In this document: positions 11,996 to 23,433 of the stretch, piece after piece | Position numbering within the stretch: position 1 is the first letter of the stretch | Layout: the number at the start of each line of letters is the position of its first letter | Assembly: GCA_029945375.1 (NCBI GenBank) | Contig: CM057064.1 | Location: 1,116,001 to 1,180,000 of the forward strand | Source: Agaricus subrufescens | Lineage: Eukaryota; Basidiomycota; Agaricomycetes; Agaricales; Agaricaceae | Direction: 5' to 3' | Length of the DNA: 64,000 nt | Translations under genes and position numbers: made by a program | Notes under the pieces: generated by a model | Seen by the model: only the letters and a program-made list of their open reading frames with translations | What the model was told of the DNA's origin: nothing | Database searches by the model: none

Positions 11996-12465
11996 TCTCA
12001 TGTTTCCTTTCAACTTTTTTTATGGGCCCGTGTTTTTTACATGTAGCTATGATGTACCGCTGCTGTGTACGTTTCGACAGTTCTCGGATACTGTTCTCCG
12101 CCTTCATCAAGTTGTTCGGAGAAGAAAAAAAGGAGAATTAATCTCATCGACGCCGTATTGCCTTTAGTTGCATCAAACATCCGGACTGACACCGGAGACT
12201 GGCGGCATCCTTCTCACTGGTGCCGTGCGCATTCAACCGATTCCAGCGTTACTGAGGCTAAATGAAAGCTAAATGAAAGCGGGCCCAAAGACTAATCTGA
12301 AATTAGATAAGCGAAAGGTCCCGGCCCTTGAGTTTGCCGGCATACGTGGGTAATTCCAGTCCTGACTAGCAAAAAAATCATGGAGACTGGAACACGCCTA
12401 TCTCTCTTCAGCCTAATCATTACCTCCTCACCTAACCGGCCCTCTCACATTCATCCGGCTGCGAA
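11996..12465. other. Intergenic
   Basis: Holds the 3' flank of the L1-domain gene and the promoter of the hydrolase. Two partly repeated words (aaatgaaagc) sit near 12260-12280. No gene or regulatory element that I can name. Confidence 0.5.
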
Positions 12466-14662
12466 ATGGCGTCAAATGGGCGCGCATCTACGAAATTGTA
12501 CATACCCCACCCTAATCAACCGGAAATATCCATATGTGGAGTTCTGGAGCAGTATGCTCCAGGCCAGGGGACAATAGGAAGGAAATTGGCGTTGGTAAGT
12601 TGCGATGAGTTTAACGCAGAGCACCCAACTTAGCTTCTTGACCCTTTGTCTGTCTATTTTCTCCACGGATTCCTTGGACACCGGATTTATTTAATCTTGG
12701 CTTTCTCCGACTATGATGATGCAACGGTGACTTGCCCTTACACGTGTATTGGGCGTGGTGCGTTGCGTTGTGGATGGGGAGATAGATCTTACACGGGACA
12801 ATGGGGTGAGTGAAGTACCGACTTTCTTTTTTCAACGAGTTCCATTCCGACTCGTGAGGACTTTCTAAGGGGTAGATCAATCTTCTTTCGGCTCACTTCG
12901 CTCCGACGCACATTGAGTCCGAAATCTCCACCCTTGTGCTCTTCTGTTTTTCTTTCCAAAAAAAAAAAAAAATGTTGGCTGAATTATACATTGTATTGAC
13001 CTTTTTTTTTTTTTGGCTTTTTGTTTTCTTTAGGCATAAAGATTATTTGTTCCAAAAACGTCTTGCAGAACGGCTTCCTTTTGATTCTTTTCGCTTCGAT
13101 TTCCGGTAAGTGTGACCCGCGTCCAGAAAACCCTTACCGTTAGCCATCTTTCTTACTATCCGGGCTTTAATCTACTATAAACCCTACTTTGTCATATTGC
13201 GGAATCGCCGTATTACGCATGCTGGGGGGGCTATGGGCTATGATCCTTCAACAACGCTATCACCACCACCCTCCCCCCGAATAAACAGTGGAAATCATGA
13301 AACCGGAGGTACCTGGAAACAGGGCGCCATGCACGAAGACGTAGAAGACTTAAATGCGGCTGTGGCTTATCTCAAAACGAAATATGGTTACGAAATTGAC
13401 TTGATCGTTGGTCATTCCCGTGGATCATTAGTCGGCTTCCGGTGGATTTCCACAACGGAAGAAGGAAGCAAAGTTTCTGCGTTTATTAATGTTTCTGGTC
13501 GGTACCGTATGCGGGTAAGTCTTTTTTTTAAGCCTTCTTGTTCCCGACGTTCGAGTCTAGTCTTGTCTTATAGACTTTGACCACGTCCGTTAAACCCGTA
13601 TCTCTCGCTGATTTTCTTTGTTTCTATATCACTTTCTCTTTTTCGGGAAAACCCCTTTTTGACTGGCTGACCAACACTATGACGTTAAACTCTACTGCGC
13701 AATGGCCTGGACTATTACATTGTGATGACTGAACCCATGGGTCTGATTTCTACACAAACACGCAAAGTAGAAAATACTTGGTAAGGATCTACCTTGTTTG
13801 AGATCAATATACTGACTCACTTTTTTTTGTTCCTTTGGTTTCTCTCTGTTGTTTTACTACCTCTCTATTTCTCATCTATCACACTGACTCGGCTCCTATC
13901 CCAAACACGATCTAATCGCATCCCTGGCCCTACCTTTTTTTAACCTTTGTCCCCAACTTCCGTCGACCCCCGGCCCTCCTCCCTTATTGCTCAATCTGGT
14001 CTTGATGACTATTTCTGGTGACTATTAGAGACGGAAGGAGCCAAGCACTGGCAAGAGGCTTTCCAAAAGGAGGGATTTTACGCTTGGAACGTTACCGTTG
14101 CTCGCAAACAGTTGATCGCTAAAATTACTCCCGAGAGCGTTGAAGATTTTTGTACTTGGGATACATCATTCGTTTGGGAACAATTTCCTAAGAATACGGA
14201 TGTGTTAACTGTCCATGGCACTGCGGATAGGACGGTACCTGTGTGAGTAAATTATCCTCTTTTTTTTTTTTTTGCCTTTTTCGCCACCGCCGCCGCAGGG
14301 TTAAGCTAATTCTTGATTTACCGTTTATCCGTTTTTTTTTTTTTTTTCAAAACCCGCTTGCTAAAAAAATCTTGATCGTAAATGCTAATGAAATTTTTTT
14401 AAATTTTGTTTCGTGTTGATCGTGCGTGTTGACGATGCGGCCGAACAGGTTAGATGCTTTGATTTATGCTCGAGCGTTGAGCGATAGATCTCCTGGGACA
14501 CATTCTCTTCATCTGATGGAAAATGCGGATCACAATTTTACGAAACGTCAAGATGAAGTTGTGAGTGTCGTATTGGATTGGTGGGAAGCTCGACAGCGAG
14601 GGACATTGAAGACTGGGATCTGGTTAACGGAGATAAATCCTAGTAGTACCTCAAAGCTGTGA
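12466..14662 (+). CDS. Alpha/beta hydrolase (serine hydrolase) with microexons
   Basis: Seven exons (12466-12594, 12786-12805, 13034-13105, 13289-13514, 13771-13780, 14029-14242, 14449-14662) sum to 885 nt, 294 residues. The second exon is only 20 nt and encodes ILHGTM of the oxyanion-side strand; the fifth is only 10 nt (AAAATACTTG). With them the protein reads KLALILHGTMGHKDYLF and RYRMRKILETEGAKHW, which fits the family; without them the frame breaks. The nucleophile elbow is GHSRG (about residue 119), the acid lies in HGTADRTVP and the histidine in NADHNFTK. No signal peptide, so probably cytosolic; family members are esterase/aminopeptidase-like with unknown substrates. The start MASNGRASTKLY precedes the conserved EISICGVLEQ strand. 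Confidence 0.88.
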
Positions 14663-15988
14663 ATGCAATCTGACAAGTACATCTTTTTTTATTGAAACCC
14701 TTTTATTCGTCACTGACAGTGATGGAATTAACTCATTTGTAGTGCTAACTGAGAGAGAGATCCGCAGTTTTCTGAGGTGGTGGCTCGAGGTTTGAGTTGT
14801 TATCACTTTGTTGGCTACACATTTTGATGATGGTTTGAGTCGTTGATCCCCACCCGACTACATCAATAGCATCTGTATCCTACCCCGAGAAAATTGTATC
14901 AACTGTATCAGTGCTTAATCAACCCGAGGGGAAGGAATCAATTTGGCATGACTTGGGTTGGATAACCATATTCTAGAGTTGTGGGAGGGAAGGGAGGGGG
15001 GGATGAGTTGACAGAAAATGATGTGAAGCGCTCCCGGAATATTTTTTATGCTCATCAACACTGTACGGCAACTTGAAACATTTGAAACCCGAGGTTTGAC
15101 GCTCTCTTCCCTCTCCTCCCTTCTCAAATTGATGGGAGGGGGTGGGGGACCCTTATGGGCCTTTTTTGCGTTATTTCGAAAAAAGAAAGGCGTGGGGCAT
15201 GTGTTTCCTTATTTCTCGTTTTTTTCCTAATTCTCTTTAGGGCCTAGGCCGCGGGCGTAGGAGAGGTGACTACGTAGACCATGGAGAGAACAATGACCGG
15301 TCCATGAAGAACGGGACTTCTGAGTGGCCACGATTCATGGATCAGGGTTTTGAGGCTTCGAAATTTCCACACGTGTCATTGGGGGATGAGATTTATCAGA
15401 TCTGTGTAAGCCAGATAGTACCATTATTGATATTATGTTCCCTACATAACGTCTATGTGATAAGTACAAACCAAGGTTGGATACATAAATAGCGGCCAAA
15501 CGAATAAGTATAGATACTGAAAAATACGAAAGGGGAGGGGAGGGGGGGAGTTTAAATATGAATTGGATAGGTGAGTATGAAGAACGAAGTATAAGAGGGA
15601 AAGATTAAACAACGCTATTGATACAGAGAGTTGTTGCGTGGCCGACAATGTCACAAATGTCCGTCTAGAAGCTGTTGATAGATGCGTATATCTCCGCTCT
15701 CGTGCTTTCCTCTACGGGGAGTATTATCCCTCGCACGTAGTGCGAGAGTGCGAGACGCGAGATTCGTATCGAGTTATGACGCGATTATGTAGGAGATGAT
15801 ATGATTGGAATGATGAGACGAGATTGAGTGTATTGGATGAGAACAACGCCATATGAATGGTGATGTGACGCGTTGTTGGGGGGGAGAAGAAGTGTGCCGA
15901 TGCAGGTGGTGGCGGCGTATGAAGAGCTCGACTGCGCATCGGGGCAGGATCATTCATACGGGGGCCTTGGAGCGCCTGGCGCGGCGGC
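14663..15988. other. Intergenic
   Basis: No coding frame supported. There are G-rich runs near 14993 and 15533-15550 and a purine-rich patch, but no recognisable gene, repeat family or structural RNA. Confidence 0.5.
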
Positions 15989-16075
15989 TCAGAAGAAGAC
16001 GGCGCCGCTGCCGGATGCGCTGCTCTTGACGGTGTCCGAGCCGTTGTTGCCGCCCTTGTCGTTTCCGGAGCTCAT
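15989..16075 (-). CDS. Candidate 28-residue microprotein
   Basis: A tiny minus-strand frame, MSSGNDKGGNNGSD to SGAVFF, is preceded by a CCACC-rich leader and by TATATAA at 16168-16174, about 95 bp upstream of the ATG. Its codons end almost exclusively in C or G (AAC, GAC, GGC, AGC, GTC, TTC), the pattern of strongly expressed fungal genes. It is rich in Gly, Ser and Asn, with no signal peptide, Cys or CaaX box. No family recognised. It could be a real highly expressed short peptide, or the first exon of a gene whose later part I cannot splice. Confidence 0.4.
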   Translation of the reverse strand: MSSGNDKGGNNGSDTVKSSASGSGAVFF

Positions 16076-16167
16076 GGTTGGGTGGGTGCGAGGGTGGGTG
16101 GTGTGCAGGAGAGGAGGCGGGGGAGAGAGACGATGAATGGGGGATGTGGCTGGAGGACATGCTGGGT

Positions 16168-16174
16168 TATATAG
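16168..16174 (-). promoter_or_regulatory. TATA box for the 28-residue frame
   Basis: TATATAA on the minus strand. A CT-rich tract begins about 30 bp downstream, followed by the CCACC-rich leader and the ATG at 16075, which is a normal spacing for a fungal TATA promoter. Confidence 0.45.
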
Positions 16175-19001
16175 GAAGAACGGACTGACTTGATGGCCTG
16201 GAAAAGGATATGGAGAGACGGAACCGGGCGCAGGACGTAAGCTTCCTCTCACGAAGCAATTGTTTGACGGGAAAAGGAACGCCATCTGCGCGAGATCTCT
16301 GATGCGGCACGGATTCATCGCCCAGGCCAATATCAGGGCCCTCCATTTGAATTCCATCAGTCCCAGTCTCCTGCCCGCGCCTTGCGTCCAGCTACTCAGC
16401 ATCCCACCAGTGGGCGTTCTATTCACGGCCGCCCAGCACAGCCCTTGCATTCATGGGCCTTGTTCACACCGTCCCGCAGTGTCCGGAATGACTCGTACCG
16501 CCTCTCCCTCTACCTCCACCACACCTGATCACTCAGCATTGGCAGGGGTGGGTGTAGTATACTGCCTCACGCGACGGCGAATCGTCTCAGCCGCGCTTGC
16601 CCCATGAGTTTCCTGCACTGCTGTATCTCGTATTTGACTCGTTGTACCTCTTTCCGAAGTCATGTGCCCCCCCTCTGATCTATCCGAAGTACGGCAAATG
16701 GTTTCGCTTAACACTACTCTCATCCTAGTACGACTGCATTGCAGTGCAGCGGAACCGGTCCCCCCAAAACAGGCACTCGTGTACTCTGCGGCATCGGCAT
16801 CGCTTGAGTGGGTGTGTCTAGTGTGATCGTCACGGACTTCGAACGCGATCAATCACTAGCATGCCCATAACCCGTATATTTGATTTTCTTCCAGGCGGCA
16901 GTTGTTATGACTAACTTTGGCACCCTAGTCCCCAAACGACCATGGTCTGTGTCGTGAGTCCTATCCTCCATCACCACCATCAGGCACGATGCACCAAAGG
17001 ATCATTCGTAATGCCCGTGGATTTCGACGCTCGACATCTCGCCGCAGGAACTGCTTAACCTTACTTATCGTCCGAAACGGCGTCGCACGGGATCCGGAAT
17101 GAGCTCTCGATGTCTTCTCACACATCCACGAGCCTCCCGCGGCCCATCTGTCTCTTGACGCTCCTCGACGCATGATGGCCTGCAAAGAAGCCTTGACACA
17201 GACGCGTGCATCAATCTTCTCAAAGTGCGAATGACATCTTTCACTTTCAGATGCCCTTCCCATTGGCCTCTCTTTGTCAACTATCCCTAAACCCTCCCGA
17301 TGTCTTCCGACGTCAAAGGATCGCTACGCCCTGGAGCCTCATTGCGGCCATCTAACAAACCGGAGACTTTTCACCACAAACACAAACTGGGTTTAGTGCG
17401 CATGACTCTGCAAGAAACATGCCTATCCTCGTTCTACCGAATACGTCGTCCAACAACCGCACTTATCTCCGACGCCATCCCTTAAAATACTTACCCTTAT
17501 CTTCGGTACTAAACGTAGCCCCAGTCAAACTTTCTAAAAACAAAAAACGTCGGTCGCAAACGGAATATCTTTTCACGCCCCTTATGGTTCCTTGTCCTTT
17601 GACGCCCCCTCCAGGACCTTAACCCCATACTTGGGACTTTTGCGATCAACAGGTAGCATCTCCTGGTAAAAAATAGTTCTCTTTTTATTCACTCTTTATG
17701 GGCCCTGTGATCAACTTTTACCTATTCAGAATACAAATGTCATCTTACCCGAGCTGATGAGGGCCAAAAGGTCCTCTTTTTTTTTTAAAGTTTCAACAAA
17801 CACTCGTCTTCAAGGGGTTAACATCTTTCCTTTGAAAGGTGTTATATCCGCCCAGACAGCCCGCTGATACTTTTTTGAATATGTTAGATTAACGACTGTT
17901 GACTGTCAATGAATAGTTGGAGTACTTGCCCAAGACCTCTAAGACGACTCTCACACGATGTCATATCATATCAAACACTCGTTCGGCTTAGCATATGATT
18001 TATAAAATGCTAAGTGATGGTGTGCGCGGCCTACTGTGTGAATGACGTATCTTTATCAGCAAAACAGCTGTCTGTTGGGACTGGACTAACACACCTTGGC
18101 ATATGTGTACCTGGGTAAACACGGGAGTGCTAGACTGATTGGACCAATCGCTCAACAACAAAGACCCTTGGCGAGAAAAAGCAATAAACAGGGCGATGCT
18201 TGTTCAAAAAGTTACAGATCTCGATGATAAGAGTCGAGTCAGCCCAGTGGCCCATGAAACCGCACCTATCCGAAATGCCAATTCGGGAAACCATAAAGGG
18301 CGGTTTCCCCCTTCCGGGAAACTCAATTTAACACTGAAAAGAGAGAGCAGTATGGATCAATGGGTTATAATGGTCTAGTGCTGGCGGTGAGCGTTTCACG
18401 GTGTTTGCATCCCATGTGAAGAGGTTTCCGCCCCTGGCCATAGGACGGATCCTAAAACGAGGGATATGTTGAATTTGCAATGTATAATGTATTCTTTTCG
18501 TATGTTCATTAGTCATGCATAAACGAAATGGTATTCACTATATACATTGTGAGCTTACAAGTTACCGCCTCCTTGAAACAAACATCACTCATGTGCTCAC
18601 GTATCGACATTAAGGGTAAGGCCCGATCCTGATGTTCCCCGATTGATGGACAATTTAGAAGATCAAAATCCTATTGTAGATGTGAATGCTTCCTCAGAAT
18701 GCTAGACTAACGGGAAAAAAAAATGATAGGTGATTGATTCAGGGGTTTCGATGCATGTAGTGTATATACATTTCTTCCAGGGTTCCTAAATCCAGAACGG
18801 TGATGTCACGGCGCTATGAGCGTCCAGGTCCCGAGAAAGAACCTTTTTTATCGCTATTCTCCACCGCCCGGGTTAATGTTACATCCCATCGATAAAAAAA
18901 TTTAAAAAATTAAAAATAAGGAAACATAAAAGCGAGTGATGTCACGTAATTTCCACCATGATTTTCCCACTAAAATTTCATATGTCAAGCCCGCAGCGAA
19001 A
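16175..19001. other. Long intergenic stretch
   Basis: About 2.8 kb with only short, unconvincing frames on both strands. The 16.2-17.6 kb part is GC-balanced and mildly open in several frames but shows no family motif or splice-consistent gene. From 17.6 kb on it becomes AT-richer. The word tgatgtcacg occurs at about 18802 and 18938, near the 3' end of the oxidoreductase. I see no gene here. Confidence 0.45.
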
Positions 19002-20487
19002 TCAGACAGATAAAATCAACGCCCACATATTTTGATTCGCCTCCATGTCTTTATGTGCTTCCTGGATCTGGTCCCAGGGATAAACCTAAAAGGTGCACAT
19101 TGATGTGAATATAATAATTGAGCTGGATCACTTTCGACACCCATGAGTCGGATTTCGTTTTCACCTTATAAATATAGGTTTTGATGGACCCTTTTCCCTC
19201 TTCTCCGGATATGTGGTCAAAAACGTTGGATGAGAACCTTTGGAGCAGCGGCATCAGTATCTGAAACAGCATGTATCCTCTCATTCTCACTGTTGTATCA
19301 AATCGGATTGGTACATTGCCGAACGCGAGCGTAAAGTGGATCCTTCAATATGGAGACGTTTGTACAACAACGGGCCGAGATTCGCTTTCTCGACAAGAGG
19401 TCCTGAAAAGAGAATTAACGGCATTAATCAAATCCGCAGTGATTGATCTAGAGAGAGGGGGAAGTGGAGGGAAAGGGCTAGATTACCGCTCAGCAGGGCT
19501 AACACCGTCATACGACCATCGAGCGCGAGCGCATTTAGATTCTTATTAAAGTGACTTTGTCCCACAAAGTCGATTAATACGTCGACACCCTTACCGCCCG
19601 TGATCGTATTGACCTTTTCAGCAAAGTCTTCTGTCTTGTAATTGACTGCATGGGTAGGACCATTGGGCATTTGGAGCAACCAGTCAATCTTGTCTTGTTT
19701 CGACGTAGTGACTGTAACAGTATTCCTAGTGGCTTAGGGATTCAGATCTGGGGCGGCAAAACCGTTGGCCGTGATTGTACTCACGCTCCAAAGTATCGGG
19801 CCAGTTGAGTTGCGGCAATACCTACCCCAGATGCTCCTGCATGAATTAAAACATCATGATGTTGCCGCACATTTCCGATCAAAACTAGGGCTTGGTATGC
19901 TATGAGAGATAATCAGGAGAGTGTTTTCAGGGACGGCCAGCAGTTATGTATTGACCGGTTAGGAATGCCTCTGGAATGCTCGCGGCCTCAGTCCAGGTCA
20001 GACTAGCGGGCTTCTTTATGAGATGAGATGAGGGCGCTGCAATGTATTCGGCGTATGCGCCCTGTTTCGTCCCGGCAAACAGCCCCCGATTTAGTTACTT
20101 GATCGGGATAATGAGAGGTATGAGCTTTTGGGTTTTTTACTTACCCCTCCAGCCAGGCCTAGGACGTGGTCTCCGATATGCCATTCGTTAACATCTGAAC
20201 CGACCTCCGCGATCGTACCCGAGAATTCGACACCGAGAATAGGGGAAACACCTGGTGGGACTGGGTACTTTCCCTCACGCTGCATGATATCCATGCGGTT
20301 CAGACCAAAGGATTTGACCTGAAAAAACAAAGTGCATCGCGAGTAAGGTAAATTAAGCGGCTGATTTGCCTGACGTTTCACGGACCTTGACTAGGACCTG
20401 TTTGGAGGTGATCTGAGGATTTGGGGCTTCGCCGATGTACAGATTCTCAGCCGGGCCCGCTCCATCTTTGACTAGGACTGCTCGCAT
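19002..20487 (-). CDS. Zinc-independent quinone oxidoreductase (PIG3/TP53I3-like MDR)
   Basis: Eight exons (20386-20487, 20145-20318, 19956-20061, 19785-19899, 19487-19725, 19291-19402, 19165-19237, 19002-19085) give 334 residues, close to the 330-335 usual for the family. The N-terminal GroES-like part reads [35 protein letters not shown] and [15 protein letters not shown]. The NADPH-binding Rossmann segment is [18 protein letters not shown], and the C-terminal part ends with [17 protein letters not shown]. Family members reduce quinones with NADPH. No catalytic-zinc Cys/His set is visible, as expected. The third exon uses acceptor ACAG at 20062-20064; an AAG nearer the donor would give an immediate stop. 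Confidence 0.92.
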
Positions 20488-21466
20488 GCTAGTGTTCTAG
20501 GTCGATTGACTAGGATTTGGACCGATCGTGCAATTCAGCGCAGGTAATCCTCGTCGTCGGTTTTGTTGCTGGGATAATGAGTACCCTTTCGGGGTAAAAA
20601 CCATGCCATTTCACGAGTACTCACAATTCCCAAGCCCTCCGAGTCGCTTAGGTCACATGGTATGACTGCATCAAGTGACGCACATATCGCAGCCCAATCC
20701 AATCGCACATTTCGGTTAGAGTCATCCAGTCGGGTTTAAATTTCATATGGGAGGGGCTAGACTGGAGAGAATGGTGACCGTGATACCTCACGAAATAAAA
20801 TTGACCCCCACGCGTCTACCACGCAAGTCCAATACAGGGCCTAGACTCATGCCTAATGAAACCAACGGAACAGCACCGACTCAAAAGATGGGAAACGGAT
20901 TAGTCGAGAGGCAACTTATTCAATGTCTCCAGTCGTCCAAGAAACGATTAAATTTTTGGAATGAACCCTGATGTGCCTATCCATATGGTTTTCTAGAATC
21001 TCAGAATAGAAGCCGAGTTTCGATTTTTTTTGCTTCTGGCAGCATGCGAGGTGCCGGTGGTGAGGCGCAAACCATTTCTCCCGCCGTCTGTGAGAGAATA
21101 AGTGAGTTATATTAATCGGATTACTAGGTCAAAAGATCTAGGTAGGTAAGGGTTCACTGTCTACTGCGGCCGGACGGGCGAGCTAATTCTCAGGCACTGC
21201 ACAGCAACGGTAGTTAAGCCCCGTTGGTTTGGTATTCGAGCAACCTGACAGCGGGGGCAAAGTGAGAGATCCCATCTGTCGATACCGGTGGCACTTTGAG
21301 ATTGAGTAACAATCAAAAGTTTTAATAGTGACTAGGAGCCTCAGGTATGTGGTGCAATCGAAAACAGGGAAAAGAGAAAAACCTGTGACATCAGGGGGGG
21401 GGATCGAAAACAGAGTATCATGGGCGTAGGTTCTATTTCTGGATACGCCTCTAATTGTTCCCACGG
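20488..21466. other. Intergenic / divergent promoter
   Basis: Upstream regions of the oxidoreductase (minus) and the small membrane protein (plus). No gene, repeat or clear promoter element seen. Confidence 0.45.
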
Positions 21467-22183
21467 ATGCCATCAGCCAATCAACGCAATCAACAAATTT
21501 TTTTTCTGTCTTTCGTGGCTCTCCTCTTTTCTTTCATCATCTGTTCATCATTGCGACCAAGTGCCACAGATATAGGTGAGTACATGTATCAAACCCTGTT
21601 TCATGAGATGAATACACGCTATGGTCCGTGTTTCCTAGTAGCGACTAGACACCGCTGTACATCATGCAGAAAATCCTTTTACCTAGCTATCTGACCCACT
21701 CTTCTATGTGTTTTGACGTTTAATTCATATACGCTAACACGAACCCTTAGGATCTACAGGTATTTACCTCATTTATCACTTCGTACAGGAGTTCGCTAGG
21801 AGGCTGTGTGACCCTCGCCAAACCGGTGTAAGTATCCTTCTTGCCTTCCACGTTTTTTTTCCTTCCCCATCAGAATAAAAAAAAACTCCACTTGTTCACC
21901 GATGAGTGCGCGATGGCTATGGCCTCATGTTTCGTGTCATAGATGCTCCATCTAACACCGATACCTGGCTTTTTGATCTTTTTTTTTTTTCAACTTCTTT
22001 TTGGCGCCATCTTTTACTGACCATGTTACCTGTCTACAGAAACTCCAGGTAACAAACAAGGAAATCGACCGATTGGCCACTGAGCGTATTTTTAAACCAC
22101 TCATTCTTATTGTCGTTTACAGTATAAGCTTTTTCAATATATATCCGTTGAAGTTCCTGCCGTCGGTAGCATTGTTCTCTTAA
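21467..22183 (+). CDS. Small two-TM membrane protein, unknown function
   Basis: Three exons (21467-21575, 21751-21827, 22040-22183) join in frame to 109 residues. Residues about 11-29 (IFFLSFVALLFSFIICSSL) form an N-terminal membrane segment or uncleaved anchor. A middle soluble part reads FVQEFARRLCDPRQTG and TNKEIDRLATERI, and a second hydrophobic segment is PLILIVVYSISFF. Donors GTGAGT and GTAAGT and acceptors TTAG and ACAG are all canonical. No family recognised; a small ER or mitochondrial membrane protein would fit. The last exon could be altered by an unseen further intron. Confidence 0.5.
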
Positions 22184-22347
22184 ACGCCGTCAAACCTGGT
22201 GTCAGGGTTTTTGTTTTCTATTTTCTTTCATAGTGAGTTGACATAGCCATTCCATTTGACCTTAACCGGTACAAACGAAAAACAACCCGAAAAAGTCCGT
22301 TTTCATTTCTGCCCCATCCTCAACTACAAAATACTGTACTTTAACAT

Positions 22348-23433
22348 TCATTGAAGGGATTTCAACTGAGCCTATTAACGTTTCCATGAGTACAGCCAAA
22401 TAAGAAGGAGAAGAGAAACCCGATTGGCGAACAAGACTTACGAGTAGAGTAGTCGAAGCAGCGGGACATCCGACGCCAGGTCCCTTCAAATTCTGTAACG
22501 TAACAAGAGAAGCCTGAATTCTTGCAATCTTGGATGCATTCGAATCATCCGTCGGGAAAGTCACGCCAACACTCGGGTTATTAACGGCATGCCCTACAGC
22601 AACATTTTGATTCAACGCCTAGATTGATAAAACAAACTTTTTAGCGAAGAAAAAAAAAAAAAAAAAAAGAAGAAAAAAAGAAAAGAATTAAGGCTGTACC
22701 TGAATGAAAGTGTTACGGTCGGGCGGACATGAACAAGGGATTTTGATAGGTTGACCAGCTGCATTATCAATTCCGTCGCAATCGCCTGTTCCAGTTGGGT
22801 TTTGTCCCGGTTGAACTCCGAGATCAGGTACCAACGCCGGGTCAACGACATCGGTATTAGAATCGGAAGGATTCTGTTGTGGCGCAGGAGCAGGTACTGT
22901 CGCTGGCGCCGGCGTTGTTGTTGTTCCATCTTGAATAGCTTTTTGTTGGGCTACAAAGGTGGTTGAAGCTGCTGGACATCCGACTCCTGCACCATTCAAG
23001 TTTTGTAAGGTGATTAAAGCAGCGTTGATCCTTGCTAATTGATCATTCTTGGTATTTCCGGTAGGAAATGAAAGAGCGACACTTGGATTGTTGGTCGCGT
23101 GTCCGGCATTCACGTTCGCATTTAGCGCCTTTGGTAAAAATTTCGTTAGGAGTAGATCGAGAAAAATAAAATGAAACTTACTTGGATGAAGGTGTTCCGG
23201 TCAGGAGGACACGAACAAGGGATCTTGACAACTTGTCCGTTGGGTCCTTGAATACCATCGCAGTCACCCGTCCCGGTAGGATTTACTCCTGATTGTACAC
23301 CGAACTGAGGGACGAGAGAGGGATCGACGCCGCCCCTTTTGATTTGGTTGTTCAGGTTCACTGGGATAGGCTTGCTGGTGACGGAGAGGATCATGACACT
23401 ACATGTCAGGAAGGCCGCAGTGTTGAACTTCAT
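22348..23433 (-). CDS. Secreted protein with a duplicated Cys-containing domain
   Basis: Four exons (23182-23433, 22700-23128, 22442-22618, 22348-22371) give 293 residues. A signal peptide (MKFNTAAFLTCSVMILSVTS) and a KR site are followed by two copies of a domain of about 100 residues. Each copy has the motifs NPTGTGDCDGI, KIPCSCPPDRNTFIQ, NNPSV with FPT, and VGCPAASTT. A Thr/Pro/Ala-rich linker separates them. Both copies carry an intron at the same place and phase, right after NTFIQ. I recall agaricomycete secreted proteins of unknown function with this motif set. Four conserved Cys per copy suggest two disulfides. Probably an extracellular or wall-associated protein. Confidence 0.82.
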
